DNA of 29,509 nucleotides, from positions 26,771-56,279 of the forward strand of contig DKIV01000049.1 in the NCBI GenBank assembly GCA_002454425.1, given 5' to 3'. A model generated the notes under the pieces. That model saw nothing but the letters and a program-made list of their open reading frames with translations, was not told where the DNA came from and made no database searches. Source of the DNA: Sphingobacteriaceae bacterium UBA6709 (GTDB taxonomy: Bacteria > Bacteroidota > Bacteroidia > Sphingobacteriales > Sphingobacteriaceae). The translations under genes were made by a program, and so were the position numbers. Positions 24,809-29,509 of this stretch are shown here, piece after piece (the stretch's first letter is position 1; each line of letters opens with the position of its first letter).

Positions 24809-24951
24809 AAACAGACAAACAATAAGCTATAAACAATTCCGTTTTAACTACTTTAATGCGGCATGCTTAGCAATAAGCCTACCGCGCCGTCATTTTCTAC
24901 CTCATTACACCTGATCAATGTGCTAAACGTTTACAAAAAGCAAAATTCTCA

Positions 24952-25000
24952 AATTCAATTATTGAATTGAGTGCCATTGAGGAATTTAAGTTTACCTTTG
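24952..25000 (+). promoter_or_regulatory. purL promoter -7 element with upstream palindrome
   Basis: TACCTTTG at 24993-25000 matches TAnnTTTG exactly, 18 bases before the preferred purL ATG. A 17-bp palindrome AATTCAATTATTGAATT (24952-24968) lies 24 bases upstream, over the -33 region, and could be an operator. A clean TTTG -33 box is not seen. Confidence 0.6.
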
Positions 25001-25018
25001 CAGCAGAAATTAAAGATC

Positions 25019-28000
25019 ATGATTCATTTCTTCTCTAACGACACTACCGTTTTCGCTTTACAGACAGAACAAACGCTTAACCAAACCGATGTTGCCAAGT
25101 TAACATGGCTATTTGGCGGAGCGCAACTTCTGGAAGGCAACAGCATTGAAGGTCCTTTCATCGGACCCCGAGCTGCAATGATAACTCCCTGGAGTACCAA
25201 TGCAGTAGAGATTACGCAGAATATGGCAATTCAAGGCATCATTCGCATTGAAGAATTCAGTAGAGCTGCAGATGAGCACACCAGCTTTGACCCCATGCTT
25301 TCACAAAAATATCCTTCACTTGATCAGGATATATACACCATTCACGTAAAGCCTCAGCCAATTCTGGAAATCGAGGATGTCGCTGCTTACAACGCTCAGG
25401 AAGGACTTGCCCTTAGCAGTGAAGAAATTGATTATCTAAATAAGCTATCCGAGCGCCTGGGTCGTAAACTTACAGACTCTGAAATCTTCGGATTTTCTCA
25501 GGTTAACTCTGAGCATTGCCGCCACAAAATCTTTAACGGAACCTTCGTTATTGATGGTGAAGAGCAGCAGACGTCGCTCTTCAAGCTGATACGCAAAACA
25601 TCGGAGAGCAATCCTAACAGCATTATCTCCGCATATAAAGACAATGTCGCCTTCCTTAAGGGTCCGCGCGTTACTCAGTTCGCTCCTAAGCGCGCTGACA
25701 TCGCCGACTTCTACGAAGAGAGGGATTTTGACTCCGTGATATCGCTGAAGGCGGAAACACATAACTTCCCAACGACTGTTGAACCGTTCAATGGTGCAGC
25801 TACCGGATCGGGAGGTGAGATCAGAGACCGTTTGGCAGGTGGAAAGGGCTCTTTACCCCTCGCCGGAACAGCGGTTTATATGACAGCTTTTTCAAGACTT
25901 GAAGAAACCCGCCCTTGGGAGCAGGCATTCCAAGCGCGCGAATGGCTTTACCAAACTCCCATGGACATTCTTATTAAGGCGTCTAATGGAGCTTCCGATT
26001 TCGGTAACAAATTTGGTCAGCCGCTTATTACAGGTTCCGTGCTCACCTTTGAACATGAAGAAGACGCCCGCAAGTTAGGCTTCGATAAAGTGATCATGCA
26101 AGCCGGAGGTATTGGCTATGGCAAGCAAGAGCAAGCGATAAAAGAAAAGCCATCGGCAGGCGACAAGATCGTTGTTCTGGGCGGTGAGAACTACCGCATT
26201 GGTATGGGCGGAGCAGCTGTATCTTCTGCTGATACGGGAGCTTTTGGCTCCGGTATTGAACTAAACGCGGTACAACGCTCCAATCCTGAAATGCAGAAAC
26301 GTGCGGCAAATGCTGTACGCGGCATGGTAGAAAGTGACCATAACAGTATTATCTCCATTCATGATCACGGCGCCGGAGGGCACTTAAACTGTCTCTCTGA
26401 GCTCGTTGAAGAAACCGGAGGCAAGATAGATCTCGATAAACTTCCGGTAGGCGACCCTACCCTTTCTGCCAAGGAAATTATCGGCAATGAGTCTCAGGAA
26501 CGTATGGGTCTTGTTATCGGACAGGAAGATATCGATGTTCTTAAAAAAATCGCTGATCGAGAACGTTCTCCGATGTACACCGTTGGTGAGGTAGCGAGTG
26601 ATCATCGCTTCGTGTTTGAGTCGGCAACGAGCCATGCAAAGCCTATGGATCTGCAGATGAGTGATATGTTTGGAAGCTCGCCAAAAACGATCATTGCCGA
26701 CAAATCGGTGGACCATAAATATCAAAAACTTGAATACAACGCCGAGCAACTTGACTCCTATCTGGAGCAGGTGCTACAACTTGAAGCCGTAGCGAGCAAA
26801 GATTGGTTGACCAATAAGGTCGATCGCTGCGTAGGCGGACGTGTTGCGAAACAGCAATGCGCAGGACCACTTCAGTTGCCTTTGAATAACTGTGGGGTAA
26901 TGGCTTTAGACTTCCAGGGTCAGCATGGCATCGCCACCTCTATCGGTCACGCTCCTGTAGCAGCACTGATCGATCCGGCCGCGGGTAGTCGCCTGGCCAT
27001 TGCTGAAGCTTTGTCAAACATTGTATGGGCACCTTTGGAAGAAGGATTAAAGAGCGTATCGCTTTCGGCAAACTGGATGTGGGCATGTAAAACTGCCGGC
27101 GAAGATGCCCGTCTCTATAAAGCGGTAAAAGCATGTTCTGACTTTGCCATAGAGCTCGGTATAAACATCCCGACAGGCAAAGACTCACTGTCAATGAAGC
27201 AGAAGTATAAAGACGGCGATGTGGTAGCTCCGGGCACTGTTATCATTTCCGCGGCTGGTCATTGTAATGATATCAGCGCGGTGGTTGAGCCGGTATTGAA
27301 AAAAGACGGTGGAAACATCTATTATATTAACTTATCGGCTACTGCTCCGGCATTGGGAGGATCGTCGTTCGCCCAGATACTTAATAAAGTAGGCGCCACG
27401 GCTCCCGACATCCAGAACGCGGCATACTTAAAAAAGGCGTTTAACGCGATACAGACACTTGTTAAACAAGGAAAAATACAGGCGGGACATGACATCGGTA
27501 GCGGCGGACTCATCACTACCTTGCTTGAGCTGTGCTTTGCCGACAGAGATTTGGGCGCAACAATTGACCTTTCCGCATTACACGGAGCGGACACGATTGA
27601 AAAACTCTTCGCAGAAAATATCGCTTTGGTATTCCAGGCGAATGCGGATGCAGAGGCATTCCTTCAGCAGGAAGGTATCGAATATTTCAACATTGGTAAG
27701 GTTAGCGACAAGGCCACGTTAAATATTCAGGATGGACAGTTCCAGAAGTCATTCGATATTGATGCGCTGAGGGACGTTTGGTCGAAAACATCATTCCTGC
27801 TTGATAAAAAACAAAGCGGTGTGGAAAAGGCTACTGAGCGCTATGAAAACTATGCCTCTCACCTGCTGAAGTATACTTTTCCCGCGCACTTTGACGGAAA
27901 GAAACCACAACCCGCCACAGCAAACCGTCCGAAAGCAGCCATCATCCGCGAAAAAGGAAGTAACTCTGAGCGCGAAATGGCAAATGCCATGTATCTGGCA

Positions 28001-28675
28001 GGCTTCGATGTGAAAGATATCCACATGACTGATCTTATCTCCGGTCGCGAGACCCTGGAGGATGTTCAGTTTATTGGCGCTGTGGGAGGATTCTCAAACT
28101 CCGACGTACTTGGTTCAGCGAAAGGCTGGGCAGGAGCATTCCTGTACAATGAGAAAGCCCGCGTTGCTCTGGAAAATTTCTTTAAAAGAGAAGATACCCT
28201 ATCTGTGGGAATCTGTAACGGATGTCAGTTATTTATAGAATTGGGATTAATAAATCCTGAACACTCTGAGAAACCGAAGATGCTCCATAACGATAGTCAT
28301 AAACACGAAAGTGGGTTCGTTTCCGTTACGATTGCGGAGAATAACTCGGTAATGCTCTCGTCCTTAGCGGGCAGCACCTTAGGTGTGTGGATTTCGCATG
28401 GCGAAGGAAAATTCTCTATGCCGTTAAACGAAGGCGATTATCAGATTGCCGCCAAATACACGTACCACACGTACCCGGCAAACCCCAATGGATCGAGCTT
28501 CGATACCGCAATGATGTGTGACTCAACAGGTCGTCATCTGGTGACTATGCCGCACATCGAACGTTCAATCTTCCAGTGGAACTGGGCTAACTATCCTGCC
28601 GGACGTAAAGATGAAGTATCGCCTTGGCTGGAAGCGTTTGTTAACGCTCGAAAGTGGATTGAAGCACGTAAATAA
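25019..28675 (+). CDS. purL: Phosphoribosylformylglycinamidine synthase, single-chain
   Basis: Fourth step of de novo purine synthesis: FGAR + ATP + glutamine to FGAM. It is the large fused form, 1218 residues, with the FGAM synthase domains and a C-terminal glutaminase. Visible motifs are Q-V-N-S-E-H-C-R-H-K-I-F, E-T-H-N-F-P-T-T-V-E-P-F, H-D-H-G-A-G-G-H and the glutaminase nucleophile C1066 in G-I-C-N-G-C-Q with H-G-E-G-K-F downstream. An in-frame ATG at 24971 would add 16 residues, but the -7 promoter box at 24993-25000 lies downstream of it, and MIHFFSNDTT is the natural family start, so 25019 is chosen. The leader would be only about 12-14 nt. Confidence 0.96.
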   Translation: MIHFFSNDTTVFALQTEQTLNQTDVAKLTWLFGGAQLLEGNSIEGPFIGPRAAMITPWSTNAVEITQNMAIQGIIRIEEFSRAADEHTSFDPMLSQKYPSLDQDIYTIHVKPQPILEIEDVAAYNAQEGLALSSEEIDYLNKLSERLGRKLTDSEIFGFSQVNSEHCRHKIFNGTFVIDGEEQQTSLFKLIRKTSESNPNSIISAYKDNVAFLKGPRVTQFAPKRADIADFYEERDFDSVISLKAETHNFPTTVEPFNGAATGSGGEIRDRLAGGKGSLPLAGTAVYMTAFSRLEETRPWEQAFQAREWLYQTPMDILIKASNGASDFGNKFGQPLITGSVLTFEHEEDARKLGFDKVIMQAGGIGYGKQEQAIKEKPSAGDKIVVLGGENYRIGMGGAAVSSADTGAFGSGIELNAVQRSNPEMQKRAANAVRGMVESDHNSIISIHDHGAGGHLNCLSELVEETGGKIDLDKLPVGDPTLSAKEIIGNESQERMGLVIGQEDIDVLKKIADRERSPMYTVGEVASDHRFVFESATSHAKPMDLQMSDMFGSSPKTIIADKSVDHKYQKLEYNAEQLDSYLEQVLQLEAVASKDWLTNKVDRCVGGRVAKQQCAGPLQLPLNNCGVMALDFQGQHGIATSIGHAPVAALIDPAAGSRLAIAEALSNIVWAPLEEGLKSVSLSANWMWACKTAGEDARLYKAVKACSDFAIELGINIPTGKDSLSMKQKYKDGDVVAPGTVIISAAGHCNDISAVVEPVLKKDGGNIYYINLSATAPALGGSSFAQILNKVGATAPDIQNAAYLKKAFNAIQTLVKQGKIQAGHDIGSGGLITTLLELCFADRDLGATIDLSALHGADTIEKLFAENIALVFQANADAEAFLQQEGIEYFNIGKVSDKATLNIQDGQFQKSFDIDALRDVWSKTSFLLDKKQSGVEKATERYENYASHLLKYTFPAHFDGKKPQPATANRPKAAIIREKGSNSEREMANAMYLAGFDVKDIHMTDLISGRETLEDVQFIGAVGGFSNSDVLGSAKGWAGAFLYNEKARVALENFFKREDTLSVGICNGCQLFIELGLINPEHSEKPKMLHNDSHKHESGFVSVTIAENNSVMLSSLAGSTLGVWISHGEGKFSMPLNEGDYQIAAKYTYHTYPANPNGSSFDTAMMCDSTGRHLVTMPHIERSIFQWNWANYPAGRKDEVSPWLEAFVNARKWIEARK

Positions 28676-28704
28676 GTTCAGGAACTTTAACATATCTTAT
28701 TCCC

Positions 28705-28742
28705 GGGGCAGTATCAGACACAACTGATACTGCCCCTTTTTT
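28705..28742 (+). terminator. Terminator of purL
   Basis: A perfect 13-bp stem, GGGGCAGTATCAG (28705-28717) with CTGATACTGCCCC (28724-28736), a 6-nt loop, then six T. It lies 29 bases after the purL stop. Confidence 0.95.
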
Positions 28743-28805
28743 ATCGGCATTAAGATTAGCCTCCGGAAGTTAATCTCCTCCGCTGTTAACAGCTATGCTC
28801 TTTAA

Positions 28806-29307
28806 GATCAGCTCGCCCTTAATGACGACTGGCCGCTTGACACCATGCTGTACAAAAACAATGGCAAGCGCAAGGCCCTTAACGAAGATTTACTGTCTCA
28901 ATCATGGACTACCTTTTATCCCTGATATTACCAGCCTGAAACGGAATCATCCTTCCTCTGTTGTGACGAGGTTCTGCGCTTCCTCTCTGTCTCCGGAAAC
29001 AAAGCGCTCCACGTTGTTGATGCCAGCTCATTTAACATCACTTTCCGTACTAGTCTTAGCGGCAAAGCCGGCCGTCGCACATTTTGGAACTTCTGCCATG
29101 ACAATAAAAATTTAATTTCCATGCCGCCTGAATCCTCCCGGCAACTTCGGAGTTGTCAGACCAGCTGTAATGGGTACCGGTACGCAGCGCTGACAGAACA
29201 AAGATGAAATGATTTTTTTCGCCAGTCAAGGCCATATCTTTCAGTTACTTAACTTTTCACTTGGCAATACATTCATTCTCAACGAAACAGAAAACGTCAG
29301 CTGCTGA
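28806..29307 (+). pseudogene. Possible decayed gene with an internal stop and a frameshift
   Basis: One frame stays open from 28806 to 29204 except for a single TGA at 28923-28925. That gives 39 codons, the stop, then 93 codons. Near its end an adjacent frame takes over (ATG 29209, stop 29305-29307) and reads IFQLLNFSLGNTFILNE-like sequence. Codon choice (AAC, AAA, GAC, TTC, GGC) and residue mix look more protein-like than the competing 106-codon frame at 28795-29115, which is Ser/Thr/Pro-rich. No family is recognised. It may instead be non-coding. Confidence 0.3.
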
Positions 29308-29436
29308 TCAATCACAAACAGTTGCTTACCTGACCTGTCAGGAGCAACGAGAACCTGTCCCATGATGTCGCATTATGTCACATAAAAGAGCTCGGACGAC
29401 ACCTGGCCAGGTCATACACCTGCCCGCCACTTGTAC
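29308..29436. other. Non-coding right-hand spacer
   Basis: No gene recognised. Two short palindromes are present: CCTGACCTGTCAGG at about 29331-29344 and ACCTGGCCAGGT at 29401-29412. With 28743-28805 it makes up the rest of the gene-poor right edge. Confidence 0.4.
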
Positions 29437-29509
29437 CCCCTTGCGACCTACCAGGTTCGAGACTGACTTAAGACAGACTCGAGACACGCTCGAGTGGTGA
29501 TCGACATTT
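29437..29509 (-). repeat. Right copy of the inverted repeat at the left window edge
   Basis: The reverse complement of 29454-29509 aligns without gaps to 20-75 (about 71% identity by hand count), with weaker similarity to 29437. The copy ends on the last base of the window. It also contains an imperfect palindrome around TTAA (TCGAGACTGAC / GACAGACTCGA). Confidence 0.6.

Noticed and set aside
28795..29115. A 106-codon plus-strand open frame after purL
   Set aside because: Its composition is Ser/Thr/Pro/Leu-rich with no motif, and a different frame across the same stretch has more protein-like codon use.
28928..29122. A 64-codon minus-strand open frame
   Set aside because: It is antisense to the better-supported remnant frame and has no recognisable domain.

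Overview
The window looks like chromosomal DNA of a Bacteroidetes bacterium, most likely family Sphingobacteriaceae (Pedobacter/Mucilaginibacter-like); the genus cannot be fixed from sequence reading alone. The reasons are: promoter -7 elements of the TAnnTTTG type in front of rpsU, a tRNA, floA and purL; almost no Shine-Dalgarno sequences except a strong one at rpsU; an atpD-atpC pair separated from the other ATP synthase genes; an epsilon subunit of only 83 residues; a 387-residue LeuA; a fused ornithine/glycine-lipid type acyltransferase; and a 1218-residue single-chain PurL.

Layout. 1-967: a diverged repeat at the edge, then rpsU (minus strand) with terminator, Shine-Dalgarno and promoter, a doubtful small ORF, a terminator-like hairpin and a possible structured RNA. 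968-2375 (minus): apt overlapping a membrane-anchored helix-hairpin-helix protein gene. 2744-4501 (plus): two-domain acyltransferase (olsF-like). 4561-6295 (minus): obgE, adk and tRNA-Arg(ACG). 6418-9160: floA (minus), a membrane-anchored thioredoxin-like protein (plus) and an RmlD-type reductase (minus). 9377-11211 (plus): atpD and atpC with a terminator between them. 11751-22763 (plus): an 11-kb branched-chain amino acid operon ilvD-ilvB-ilvN-ilvC-leuC-leuD-leuB-leuA-ilvA, preceded by a 487-bp leader region. 22835-23884 (minus): an orphan ABC ATPase. 24059-28675 (plus): an esterase and purL. 28676-29509: the purL terminator, a decayed coding frame, and an inverted copy of the repeat found at the left edge.

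How the genes work together. IlvA makes 2-oxobutanoate from threonine. IlvBN, IlvC and IlvD then run the shared isoleucine/valine pathway, and LeuA, LeuCD and LeuB take 2-oxoisovalerate to the leucine keto acid. Only the final transaminase (ilvE) is missing. LeuA lacks the C-terminal leucine-binding domain, so control of leucine flux probably lies elsewhere. Apt, Adk and PurL belong to purine metabolism but sit in separate transcription units. AtpD and AtpC are the catalytic beta and the small epsilon subunits of F1.

Most of the window is core metabolism and I did not find a defence system, CRISPR array, prophage or insertion sequence. The points most worth a second look are the strong rpsU Shine-Dalgarno, the ilv leader (30-bp near-palindrome plus short overlapping ORFs), the hairpins in every spacer from ilvC to leuA, the fungal-like IlvC, the atpD/atpC terminator, the three-helix element after apt, and the inverted repeats at the window ends.
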